Origin: Micromonospora globispora
GTDB taxonomy: Bacteria > Actinomycetota > Actinomycetes > Mycobacteriales > Micromonosporaceae
NCBI RefSeq assembly: GCF_003857015.1
Contig: NZ_QGGF01000244.1
Span: forward strand, 1 to 37,133
Length of the DNA: 37,133 nucleotides
Reading direction: 5' to 3'
The position numbers were made by a program, and so were the translations under genes. Shown here one piece after another: positions 17,199-24,869 of the stretch. Position 1 is the stretch's first letter; each line of letters begins with the position of its first letter. The notes beneath the pieces were generated by a model. The model made no database searches, had not been told where the DNA came from, and was given only the letters and a program-made list of their open reading frames with translations.

Positions 17199-17918
17199 CT
17201 ACTGGTCACCTGGTGATCGGTCGAGGACACTGACGTCGACGCCGCTCGATCGCAGTGCGACGTCGAGAGCCGACTCCTCCGGAACGACATACCCGGCGCG
17301 CATCACACGGAAGAGCACGGCGAGGATGTGGCGCTGGGTCGCCCTGGCCGCTGCCTCGACGTCACCGGCCTCGCAGGCGTGGAGGATGGCCTCGTGCTCC
17401 TGGACGGCCGGGCCGCCCCTGACGTTGAAGTGGGCTCGGATCCGCTCGGCCTGCACGGAGAGGTCACGGATGAGCCGCACGAGCCTCTCCGAACCCGCCA
17501 GGCGGTAGAGCGTCAGGTGGAACTCACGATTGAGGTCCCCGAAGGAGCGATCAGCGTCCTGGCCCTGGACCGCGGCCTGAAAGCTGGCGTGCGCCCTGCG
17601 GAGCTGCTCCAAGTCAGTGGCCTGCAGTCGAGGCACGGCGGCGCGGACTGCCAGCACCTCGAGCTGGATGCGCATCGCGGTGATGTCCTCGGCGGCGGCG
17701 TGGTCGATGCCGCTGGCCACCACGCCCCGGTAGGGCTGACGCTCCACCAGCCCTTCGGCGTCGAGCTTGAGGAGTGCCTCCCGCACCGGCGTCCGGCTCA
17801 CGCCGAGCGAGTCGGCGAGCTCGGTGGGGTCGATCCGGTCACCCGGCGCCAGCTCGCCGACAACGATCCGTCGGCGCAGCTCGTCGAAGACCCGGTCGGC
17901 CACTCTGGTGGTGATCAT
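17199..17918 (-). CDS. GntR-family regulator, FCD subfamily
   Basis: The start is taken as ATG 17918 (MITTRVADRVFDELRRR), giving 239 residues; the frame extends to a TTG at 17969 that would remove most of the leader. The N-terminal winged helix-turn-helix has ELADSLGVSRTPVREALLKLDAEGLVE. The C-terminal FCD domain has conserved DLNREFHLTLYRLAG, EHEAILHAC and RHILAVL, whose Asp and His residues form the usual metal site. It is divergent from the OCD/ALDH/aldolase unit, with site D between them (69 bases upstream of this start), so it probably controls that promoter and its own. It could also be the regulator of all seven sites. Confidence 0.9.
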   Translation of the reverse strand: MITTRVADRVFDELRRRIVVGELAPGDRIDPTELADSLGVSRTPVREALLKLDAEGLVERQPYRGVVASGIDHAAAEDITAMRIQLEVLAVRAAVPRLQATDLEQLRRAHASFQAAVQGQDADRSFGDLNREFHLTLYRLAGSERLVRLIRDLSVQAERIRAHFNVRGGPAVQEHEAILHACEAGDVEAAARATQRHILAVLFRVMRAGYVVPEESALDVALRSSGVDVSVLDRSPGDQ

Positions 17919-17950
17919 GCGCCCCTGTTTCAAAGCTCCGCGGCAACCGC

Positions 17951-17979
17951 TTGTGAAGACAATATCCAATGTCTAGGAT
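17951..17979 (+). promoter_or_regulatory. Candidate promoter of the OCD-ALDH-aldolase unit
   Basis: TTGTGA (17951-17956) and TAGGAT (17974-17979) are spaced by 17 bases, each matching the sigma-70 consensus at four of six positions. Transcription would begin near 17986, inside site D. The arrangement mirrors the promoter at 14482, including the same -35 hexamer. Confidence 0.42.
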
Positions 17980-17982
17980 TAT

Positions 17983-18002
17983 CATACGATACGTATCGCA
18001 CC
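17983..18002. promoter_or_regulatory. Operator-like palindrome, site D (gntR / OCD divergent promoter)
   Basis: The site contains a perfect 12-bp palindrome CGATACGTATCG (17987-17998) with flanking CAT and CACC. On the minus strand it reads GCGATACGTATCGTATG, sharing GCGATACGT with site A and an ACGT-nnCGTA half with the others. It lies 69 bases upstream of the gntR start and 19 to 23 bases upstream of the OCD start, and overlaps the predicted transcription start. Confidence 0.6.
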
Positions 18003-18020
18003 GAATGAGGAAGTGAGCGG

Positions 18021-19001
18021 GTGACTCTCGTACTGAGCGACGACGACGTCCAGCAGGTGTTCGACTGGGGGCGCGCGATCGAGGCACTGCGGTCGGCGTA
18101 CGCCGGCGTGGACGACCCCGGGCGCTATCCGAACCGCGCGGTCGCCCACGGTGGGATCAACTGGTTCCGGACCCTGAGCGGCATCCCGGCTGACGGCAGC
18201 CCGATGGGCGCCAAGACCATCGCCGGAGCGTGGTCGAAGCGACAGGTGTCCTACCTGATCTCGCTCTTCGACCAGGACACCGCCGAACTCGTCGCCCTCA
18301 TGGACGGTAACTCCATCACCGGCTACCGCACCGCCGCGACGTCAGCGCTGGCGATCGATCTCCTGGCGCGTGCCGGCGCCGTCACCGCCGCCGTGATCGG
18401 GTCCGGCTTCGAGGCCCAGAAGCATGTCCGCGCGCTGGCGGCCGTCCGGAAGCTCGAGGCGGTCCGGGTGTTCTCGCCACGTCCGCAGAGCCGGGCCCGG
18501 TTCGCCTCTGAACTCGCGGACCTCGGAGCTGCCATCACGCCGGCGGAGTCGGCCGTGGATGCTGTCGCGGGCTCCGACGTCGTGATCTGCGCGGCGCGGT
18601 CCTACGACGAGACCCCGACGCTGCTCGGCGACTGGCTCGAGCCCGGCATGACGGTGGTCTCCATCGGCTCCACTGTTCCTGAGCAGCGTGAAGTCGACAC
18701 CGCCACCATTGCGCGCGCGGATGTGATCATCGCGGACGTGTTCCACGAGGTGCTGCACGAGACCGGCGACCTCCTCGCGGCCGCTGCTGATGGCATCGAC
18801 GCCACCGCCAAGACGGCGTCGCTGGCCGACCTGGTCGCGAAGCGCCACGCCGGGCGGCAGAGCGGCGACCAGATCGTGCTCTACAAGTCCGTCGGGGCCG
18901 GCATCCAGGACCTCGCCGTTGCCTCCATGTGCGCCGACCAGGCAGCGCGCCGCGGCCTCGGCGCCCAGCTCCCGATCCACATCCGCCCCGTGACCAAGTG
19001 A
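18021..19001 (+). CDS. Ornithine cyclodeaminase/mu-crystallin family protein
   Basis: The 326-residue protein starts at a GTG preceded by GGAAG. It has the family's substrate-binding region (PMGAKTIAGAW and GNSITGYRTAATSALA, with the conserved Arg) and a Rossmann NAD(P) site AVIGSGFEAQKHVRAL near residue 130. Members include ornithine cyclodeaminase, alanine dehydrogenase and ketimine reductases. In this setting a reductase or dehydrogenase acting on an imino or oxo acid is more likely than ornithine metabolism, but the substrate cannot be inferred. It is first in a three-gene unit with ALDH (11 bases downstream) and a DHDPS-family aldolase. Confidence 0.85.
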   Translation: MTLVLSDDDVQQVFDWGRAIEALRSAYAGVDDPGRYPNRAVAHGGINWFRTLSGIPADGSPMGAKTIAGAWSKRQVSYLISLFDQDTAELVALMDGNSITGYRTAATSALAIDLLARAGAVTAAVIGSGFEAQKHVRALAAVRKLEAVRVFSPRPQSRARFASELADLGAAITPAESAVDAVAGSDVVICAARSYDETPTLLGDWLEPGMTVVSIGSTVPEQREVDTATIARADVIIADVFHEVLHETGDLLAAAADGIDATAKTASLADLVAKRHAGRQSGDQIVLYKSVGAGIQDLAVASMCADQAARRGLGAQLPIHIRPVTK

Positions 19002-19012
19002 GGAACCAGCCG

Positions 19013-20500
19013 ATGAGCACGAGCACCACAGGCTTCAGCGCCCGCCTGGCTGACCCCACCCTGCTGCGGAAAGGGGCGTACGTCGACGGCAGCTGGCTCG
19101 TCGACGGCGAGGACGGCACCTTCTCGGTGACCAACCCCTCGACGGGTGAGGTGATCGCGGAGCTGCCGGCGCTGAGCCGGGAGCAGGTCCGGCAGAGCAT
19201 TGCCGCCGCTGACAGGGCGCTCCCCGCCTGGCGAGGGCTGTCCGCGAAGGAGCGCTCGCTGATCATCCGCCGCTGGTTTGACCTGGTTGTCGAGAACGCC
19301 GAGGACCTCGCCACGATCATCACGATGGAGGAGGGCAAGCCACTCTCCGAGGCCCGGGGCGAGGTCGCCTATGCAGCCTCCTTCATCGAATGGTTCGCGG
19401 AGGAGGCCAAGCGTGTACGTGGTGACGTCTTCCACTCCCCGGAAGCGTCGCGCCGTATCGTCGTGCTGAAGGAGCCGATCGGCGTCTGCGCGGCGATCAC
19501 GCCGTGGAACTTCCCAGCCGCAATGATCACCCGGAAGGCGGCACCCGCCCTGGCAGTGGGCTGCACGATGGTCGTCAAGCCGGCGCAGCAGACGCCTTTG
19601 ACGGCGCTGGCCCTCGCGGAGCTCGGTGAGCGGGCCGGGATCCCCGGCGGGGTCTTCAGCGTCGTGATGGGTAGTGCGCGAAAGATCGGTCCCGAGCTGA
19701 CGGGCAACCCGACGGTGCGCAAGCTGACGTTCACCGGGTCGACCGAGGTCGGGCGGGTGCTGATGTCGCAGACCGCGGAGACGATCAAGAAGGTCTCGAT
19801 GGAGCTGGGCGGCAACGCTCCTGCCATCGTCTTCGACGACGCGGACATGGAGACGGCGCTGGCCGGCGTGCTGGCTGCGAAGTACCGCAACACCGGCCAG
19901 TCCTGCATCGGGGCCAACCGCGTCTATGTGCAGGCCAGGATCTACGACCGCTTCGCAAAGGAGCTTGCAGCGCGTGCCGGTGAACTCAGGGTCGGTGACG
20001 GTTTCGCAGACGGAGTCGCGCTGGGCCCGCTGATCGACGCGGCCGCCGTCGCCAAGGTCACCGAGCACGTCCACCACGCAGTCTCCCACGGCGCCGAGGT
20101 CCTGTGCGGCGGAGAACAGGACCAGCAGGGCTCGCTTTTCTTCCCGCCCACCGTGCTCACCGGCGTCACGCCGGCCATGCTGGTCTCTCGGGAAGAGACC
20201 TTCGGCCCCATCACCCCGCTGATCCGGTTCACCGACGAGGCCGACGTCATCCGCATGGCCAACGACACCGAGTTCGGTCTTGCGGCGTACCTCTTCAGCC
20301 GCGACGCGGAGCGCATTTGGCGCGTCGCCGCCGCACTCGAGACCGGCATGGTCGGCATCAACACCGGACTCATCTCCAACGAGGTCGCGCCCTTCGGCGG
20401 CATCAAGCAGTCCGGAGTCGGCCGCGAGGGCTCCATCTACGGAGTCGACGAGTACCTCGAGATGAAGTACCTCGCCTGGGAGGTCGCGGGCACCCACTGA
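19013..20500 (+). CDS. NAD(P)-dependent aldehyde dehydrogenase, succinate-semialdehyde dehydrogenase-like
   Basis: The start is ATG 19013 (MSTSTTGFSARL) with AGGAA eight bases upstream; the frame reads back to 18929 inside the OCD gene. The 495-residue enzyme has all ALDH marks: N166 in ITPWNFP, the cofactor-binding KPAQQTPLTALA, E264 in MELGGNAP, and the nucleophile C298 in NTGQSCIGANR. The GANR ending and overall pattern resemble GabD-type semialdehyde dehydrogenases. It probably oxidises an aldehyde released by the aldolase encoded next to it, or a C4 semialdehyde from ring fission. Confidence 0.92.
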   Translation: MSTSTTGFSARLADPTLLRKGAYVDGSWLVDGEDGTFSVTNPSTGEVIAELPALSREQVRQSIAAADRALPAWRGLSAKERSLIIRRWFDLVVENAEDLATIITMEEGKPLSEARGEVAYAASFIEWFAEEAKRVRGDVFHSPEASRRIVVLKEPIGVCAAITPWNFPAAMITRKAAPALAVGCTMVVKPAQQTPLTALALAELGERAGIPGGVFSVVMGSARKIGPELTGNPTVRKLTFTGSTEVGRVLMSQTAETIKKVSMELGGNAPAIVFDDADMETALAGVLAAKYRNTGQSCIGANRVYVQARIYDRFAKELAARAGELRVGDGFADGVALGPLIDAAAVAKVTEHVHHAVSHGAEVLCGGEQDQQGSLFFPPTVLTGVTPAMLVSREETFGPITPLIRFTDEADVIRMANDTEFGLAAYLFSRDAERIWRVAAALETGMVGINTGLISNEVAPFGGIKQSGVGREGSIYGVDEYLEMKYLAWEVAGTH

Positions 20501-20556
20501 GCGGCGCGCCGTCCCGCTCCACGCGAGCACCACTAGCAGAGAGAGAAGGAACCCCC

Positions 20557-21576
20557 ATGGCCGTCTACACCCGGGCCGAGTCCCGTGCATGGGCCCGCGA
20601 GAAGCTCGTCGGCGCGGTCAACTGCACGATCCCGTCGTTCACGAACGACCTCAAGGGCATCAACGAAGCCGGCATCCGGCACGACATCCGCCTCGCCAAG
20701 GAGCACGGCTTTGTTGGCAGTCTCGCGATCTCGGAGGTGAGCATCACGGTTCCGGAGTACGTCGACTTCATCCGCATCGCCAAGGAAGCAGCCGGCGACG
20801 ACTTCTACATCTGCCACCACGCGAGCTGGAGCAACCTCGAGGAGAACCTTGAGGCCGTTCGGGGCGCCGAGGAGGCGGGGGCTGACATGGTGCTCCTGTC
20901 GTACCCGCCGAACTTCTACCCAGAGACAGAGGACGAGGTCTTCGAGTACACCAAGGCGGTCTGTGACGCGACCGACCTCGCGGTGATCCTGTTCCCGATG
21001 ATGATCTGGAACTTCGGTGCGCGCATCCACCCTTCCGACATCCCGACCCGGCTCATCCGCCGGATGATCGACGAGATCCCCAACGTCGCCGTCATCAAGG
21101 CCGAGGGTGGCTACCCGAACATCCAGAGCGCCGTCGAATGCCACCGCCTCTTCGGCGACGAGGTCGTCATCTCTGTCCCCATCGAGAGCGACCTCATCCC
21201 CCTCGCGCAGCTGATCCCCATCCAGCTCTCCGCCACGAGCGACCACGAGTTCTACGGCCCGACCATCCCTCGCGTCATGGCGCTGCTCCGTAACGGGAAG
21301 TACGACGACGCCACGGAAATCTTCTGGAAGCTGCACCCGGCCCGTCAGGCCAAGGCGGCCCTCTTCGCCGGCCTGCACGGCGGATCGGTGCTCAACCGAC
21401 AGGCGTGGAAGTTCCAGGGCTGGCTGCAGGGCTACAACGGCGGCCCGCTGCGGATGCCCACGCAGCGCCTCCAGGACCGCCAGATGCTGGCGCTCCGCCA
21501 AGCGCTGATCAGCGCCGGGTTCGAGCCCAGCATGGAGCCGTTCCGCGAGTTCTTCATCGGGCGCAACCCCGCCTGA
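20557..21576 (+). CDS. Dihydrodipicolinate synthase/N-acetylneuraminate lyase family aldolase
   Basis: The start is ATG 20557 with AAGGA upstream; the frame is open back to 20104 as an ALDH shadow. The 339-residue TIM barrel has the Schiff-base Lys K181 in NVAVIKAEGG. The usual YNxPxR motif is replaced by WNFGAR (151-156), so the Tyr of the DHDPS catalytic triad is Trp here. True lysine-biosynthesis DHDPS is therefore unlikely. Subfamily members in aromatic degradation (hydratase-aldolases such as NahE and PhdJ) split a benzylidenepyruvate into an aromatic aldehyde and pyruvate, which would suit the adjacent aldehyde dehydrogenase. That role is inference. Confidence 0.85.
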   Translation: MAVYTRAESRAWAREKLVGAVNCTIPSFTNDLKGINEAGIRHDIRLAKEHGFVGSLAISEVSITVPEYVDFIRIAKEAAGDDFYICHHASWSNLEENLEAVRGAEEAGADMVLLSYPPNFYPETEDEVFEYTKAVCDATDLAVILFPMMIWNFGARIHPSDIPTRLIRRMIDEIPNVAVIKAEGGYPNIQSAVECHRLFGDEVVISVPIESDLIPLAQLIPIQLSATSDHEFYGPTIPRVMALLRNGKYDDATEIFWKLHPARQAKAALFAGLHGGSVLNRQAWKFQGWLQGYNGGPLRMPTQRLQDRQMLALRQALISAGFEPSMEPFREFFIGRNPA

Positions 21577-21596
21577 CGTCCTGCGGGCAGCGGCCG

Positions 21597-21638
21597 CGAG
21601 GATCCGCCAAGCCGGCCACTGGCTCGGTGCGGTCCTCG
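21597..21638. terminator. Hairpin between convergent operons
   Basis: An imperfect stem pairs CGAGGA with TCCTCG, CCGC with GCGG and AGCC with GGCT around a loop of about seven bases, 20 bases after the aldolase stop. It has no U-run. It probably stops or protects the plus-strand transcript. The remaining 150 bases before the convergent monooxygenase end (21788) show no gene. Confidence 0.45.
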
Positions 21639-21787
21639 GGCCGTCGCCGATGCCGGTGATTGGGCAATGCTGCGTCAGCACGCGCCCGACGTACTGTCCG
21701 CAGGAGGGTCGCGGCCCGCGCCCAGATGGACGCGGGCTGGCCGTCGGCGATGCGCGCCAAGCAGACGCCTCCGTCGGCGCCCACGGA

Positions 21788-23593
21788 TCACCCGATGTCG
21801 ACCAGCAGTTCGAGGAGCCGGTCCGCCCCCACCTCCGCGCCGAGCACGAGGGCCAGGCGCGTGAGCAGTCCCTCCGGATCGTCGGAGTCGTCGATGGCCC
21901 GCGAGAGCGAGAGCCAGACCTGCTCTCGGTCGGCCTGCTCCGGGGTCAGCATGGCGGGGTCCGCCGCGTCCGCATCGGGGGCGCCCGGGACGAGCCGGTT
22001 CGCCACGTCCGCGAGCTCATCAGCCGTGCCGCGTGCCAAAACGATCCCGTCGGGACGTACGGCGACGATCTCACCGGGCGACGCCTGCCATGACTCGGCC
22101 GCGCCGCCGTCCGCGCCGGGTTGGAGTGGGACGACCGTGACCTCCTCGTGGGGCAGAGCTGCCCAGAGGTTGGCGCGCACCATTTCCGCGGCATCGGCGT
22201 CGACCGGTTCGACGGCATACACGCCGAAGCCCGACCCGCGCGATCCGTGAAGGCTGGTCTGCTTGCCGTCGACGACGATGCGCCGGTCCTCCAGCGGATC
22301 CCCGCACTGCAGGCCCGGCACCGCGGCCCGCACGGTCAGCGGCGAGCGCCGCGCATGCGTGGCACGGGACTGGCGTGGGTCGATCAGGTGGCTGAACTCG
22401 GGCTTGACCGCACCGAGCCGGAGCAGCGCGTCACGCGTGGCCCGGAACCCAGGAGTCCCTGGCGTCATGATGAGTGTCGACTTGCCGGCACTGTCGATGT
22501 TCTGCTGCCACGCGTCGCGGCGCTCCGCCGCGTACGCCGCGAGCAGCTCGTCACCGGCGGTGCCGAAGACCACCGCCGCCAGCATCCACGCGAGGGTGTC
22601 CGCATCCTCGAGCCCCGAATTGAGGCCTCGCACGCCGAAGATCGGGACCAGGTGGGCGGCATCGCCGGCGAAGATCACCCGTCCATGCACAAAGTCGTCC
22701 AGCGCGAGCGCCAGCGCCTTGTAGAACCCGTGCCACTCCAGGGTCCAGGGCGTGTGGTTCTCCAGCCAGGCGAGATGTTTCCCGATACGGGCCCGGATGG
22801 CGTCCTCGGTGGTCTCCGCCGCGACGTCGTCCTCTGGTGAGAGTTGGTAGTCGATGCGCCAGATGTCGTCGGGCTGGCGGTGCATGATCACCGTCGAGCC
22901 GGGATTGCTCGGCGGGTCGAACCACACCATCCGCTCGGTCGGCAGTCCCGACTTCCAGTGAATGTCGGCGATGACGTAGCGGCCCTCGTAGGCGGTGCCT
23001 GCCAGCTGCAGCCCCATGAGCTCGCGGGTTCTCGATCGGCCACCGTCGGCGGCGACAACGCGGTCGGCGCGCAGCGTTCGCTCGCCGTCGACCGTCGTGA
23101 CTGTCAGCGTCACCCCGTCGTCGTCGGCGGCGACACCGGTGAGTTCGGCACCCCAGTGAAGCGTGACGAGCGGGTTGGCGCTGACCCGGTCGACCATCAT
23201 CTCCTCGATCTCGGATTGCGAGATGTTGATCATCGGCGGGCGCAGCGAGTGGGCGTCGTGGGGCATCTGGAAGTGGAGCACCTCGCGGTCGCGGAAGAAG
23301 CTACGACCGCCGTCCCAGGCCAACCCACGCCGGGCGAGGGCATCCCGGAAACCGAGGCGGTCGGCGATTTCCTGGCTGTGCCGCGAGATGCAGATCGCGC
23401 GGGAGCCGACGGAGACCGAGGTCGCGGCCTCGACGATCGTCACTGCGATGCCGTGGGCCGCGAGTCCGAGGCCGACGGCCATGCCGACCGGGCCCGCCCC
23501 GACGACCACCACCGGAAGCGATTCACCCGACGGCGTCGAGTCGAAGCGGGACGCGGCGTAGGGCCGCGGCTGGTAGTAGGGCGAGCCGCTCAC
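21788..23593 (-). CDS. FAD-dependent aromatic monooxygenase with C-terminal extension
   Basis: The start is the GTG at 23593, which overlaps the stop of the 31-codon ORF (GTGA), giving 601 residues. Class A flavin monooxygenase marks are GAGPVG at 32-37, VVAADGGRSRTRELMG (DG region) and GDAAHLVPIFGVRGLNSGLEDADTLAW. After the FAD and substrate domains comes a thioredoxin-like domain ending near GEIVAVRPDGIVLARG, then about 75 residues of Asp/Ala/Leu-rich helix that most relatives lack. As last gene of the homogentisate-type operon it may make, or prepare, the hydroquinone substrate of HmgA. The other flavin enzyme of the operon (26934) is a distant paralogue. Confidence 0.87.
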   Translation of the reverse strand: MSGSPYYQPRPYAASRFDSTPSGESLPVVVVGAGPVGMAVGLGLAAHGIAVTIVEAATSVSVGSRAICISRHSQEIADRLGFRDALARRGLAWDGGRSFFRDREVLHFQMPHDAHSLRPPMINISQSEIEEMMVDRVSANPLVTLHWGAELTGVAADDDGVTLTVTTVDGERTLRADRVVAADGGRSRTRELMGLQLAGTAYEGRYVIADIHWKSGLPTERMVWFDPPSNPGSTVIMHRQPDDIWRIDYQLSPEDDVAAETTEDAIRARIGKHLAWLENHTPWTLEWHGFYKALALALDDFVHGRVIFAGDAAHLVPIFGVRGLNSGLEDADTLAWMLAAVVFGTAGDELLAAYAAERRDAWQQNIDSAGKSTLIMTPGTPGFRATRDALLRLGAVKPEFSHLIDPRQSRATHARRSPLTVRAAVPGLQCGDPLEDRRIVVDGKQTSLHGSRGSGFGVYAVEPVDADAAEMVRANLWAALPHEEVTVVPLQPGADGGAAESWQASPGEIVAVRPDGIVLARGTADELADVANRLVPGAPDADAADPAMLTPEQADREQVWLSLSRAIDDSDDPEGLLTRLALVLGAEVGADRLLELLVDIG

Positions 23594-23685
23594 CGGGCCC
23601 TCCCCTGCAGGTCGGCACCGGTGGCGCACCTATATGGCAGTCCGCCCTCGGCGACCTGGGTGCCCGATGCCACCACCTTGGCCAT
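23590..23685 (-). CDS. Possible 31-residue small protein between fahA and the monooxygenase
   Basis: The ATG (23685-23683) overlaps the stop of fumarylacetoacetase (TGATG), and its TGA (23592-23590) overlaps the GTG of the monooxygenase. Every base between the two larger genes is thus read in frame. The product is MAKVVASGTQVAEGGLPYRC followed by ATGADLQGRAR: glycine- and alanine-containing, one Cys, no membrane segment. AGGAGGA lies just upstream of the ATG inside fahA. It may be a real small protein or only a coupling cistron that hands ribosomes to the monooxygenase. I do not recognise it. Confidence 0.45.
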   Translation of the reverse strand: MAKVVASGTQVAEGGLPYRCATGADLQGRAR

Positions 23686-24869
23686 CAGTCCTCCTGCTTC
23701 GTGTCGACGATCCGACCCCGCGCCTCTCCGAAGCCGACCGTGGTGCCGCCCGCGCCGGGCGCCGTAGCGCGCAGCACGACCTCGTCCCCGTCCTGCAGGA
23801 AGGTACGCTCCGCTCCCGCGACGACAACGGGCTCGGCTCCGCCCCAGGTGAGCTCGATGAAGGCGCCCCGCTGGTGCTTTTCGGGACCTGAGATGGTGCC
23901 CGAGGCGAACAGGTCCCCCGTGCGTGTCGGGGCACCGTTGACCGTGAGGTGCGCCAGCATCTGGGCTGGGGACCAGTACATGGCGGCGTACGGCGGGCGT
24001 AAGACAATCTCGCCGTTCCACTCAACCTCTAGGCTGACGTCAAGGCCCCAGGGATGGGCGAGCGCGAGGTAGGGCAGGACCGCGGGCTCCTGCGCCGGGG
24101 TGGCGACGCGCGCGGCGTCCAGGGCGAGCAGCGGCACAACCCAGGGCGAGATCGTCGAGGCGAACGACTTGCCCAGGTTGGGACCGAGCGGGACGTACTC
24201 CCATGCCTGGATGTCGCGCGCCGACCAGTCGTTGAAGAGGACCACACCGAAGATGTGCCGGTCAGCTTCCTCGACGGGGATCGGCTTGCCCATCGGGTTG
24301 CCGGTGCCGACGACGAAGCCAAGCTCGGCCTCGATGTCGAGCCGGGCGGACGGGCCGAACAGCGGTGCCGGGTCGCGGGGCCCCTTGCGCTGCCCCCACG
24401 GCCGGACGATATCGGCGCCGGAGACCACGATCGATGCGGATCGGCCGTGGTAGCCGACCGGCAGGTGCTTCCAGTTCGGCATGAGGGGGTCCGGGTTGCC
24501 CGGGCGGAAGAGCCGGCCGAGGTTCGAGGCGTGGTGTTCGGAGGCGTAGAAGTCGACGTAGTCCGCCACCTCGAAGGGCAGGTGCAGAGTGACCTCGCCG
24601 AGGTCGTGCACCGCCGCCTCGGGGACGTCGCCCCGGAGCGCCTCGGTGATCTCGGCGCGGACTGCGACCCAGCGGTCGTGGCCCTGGCCCATGAACGCGT
24701 TGAGGCTCGGTTGCGCGAAGGTGTCGTCGCCGAGCAGGATCGCGAGGTCGACGACCTGGTCGCCGTACCGCGTCGCCACGCGCGGCGTCTGTCCCGGCAC
24801 GGAGTAGACGCCGTAGGGCAGATTGTGGAGCTCGAACAGATCGTGGGCGGGTACAGACAGGTTGGTCAC
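23685..24869 (-). CDS. fahA: Fumarylacetoacetase
   Basis: The 394-residue protein starts at a GTG (24869) overlapping the previous stop (GTGA). It has the two-domain layout of true fumarylacetoacetase and its active-site set: D106, Y108 and H113 in DYVDFYASEHHASN (the His is the catalytic base), Y140 in PVGYHGRSAS, E180 and E182 in LDIEAELGF, and D214 in FNDWSARDI. These match mouse FAH D126/H133/E199/E201/D233 by spacing. It hydrolyses fumarylacetoacetate to fumarate and acetoacetate. It lies two genes after homogentisate dioxygenase. Acetoacetate can then enter the acetoacetyl-CoA synthetase and thiolase of the left operon. Confidence 0.94.
   Translation of the reverse strand: MTNLSVPAHDLFELHNLPYGVYSVPGQTPRVATRYGDQVVDLAILLGDDTFAQPSLNAFMGQGHDRWVAVRAEITEALRGDVPEAAVHDLGEVTLHLPFEVADYVDFYASEHHASNLGRLFRPGNPDPLMPNWKHLPVGYHGRSASIVVSGADIVRPWGQRKGPRDPAPLFGPSARLDIEAELGFVVGTGNPMGKPIPVEEADRHIFGVVLFNDWSARDIQAWEYVPLGPNLGKSFASTISPWVVPLLALDAARVATPAQEPAVLPYLALAHPWGLDVSLEVEWNGEIVLRPPYAAMYWSPAQMLAHLTVNGAPTRTGDLFASGTISGPEKHQRGAFIELTWGGAEPVVVAGAERTFLQDGDEVVLRATAPGAGGTTVGFGEARGRIVDTKQED

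Noticed and set aside
18881..20590. 569-codon minus-strand open frame opposite the aldehyde dehydrogenase
   Set aside because: The product has Asp/Arg/Gly-rich composition without domains, while the plus strand encodes a complete ALDH with all catalytic residues.
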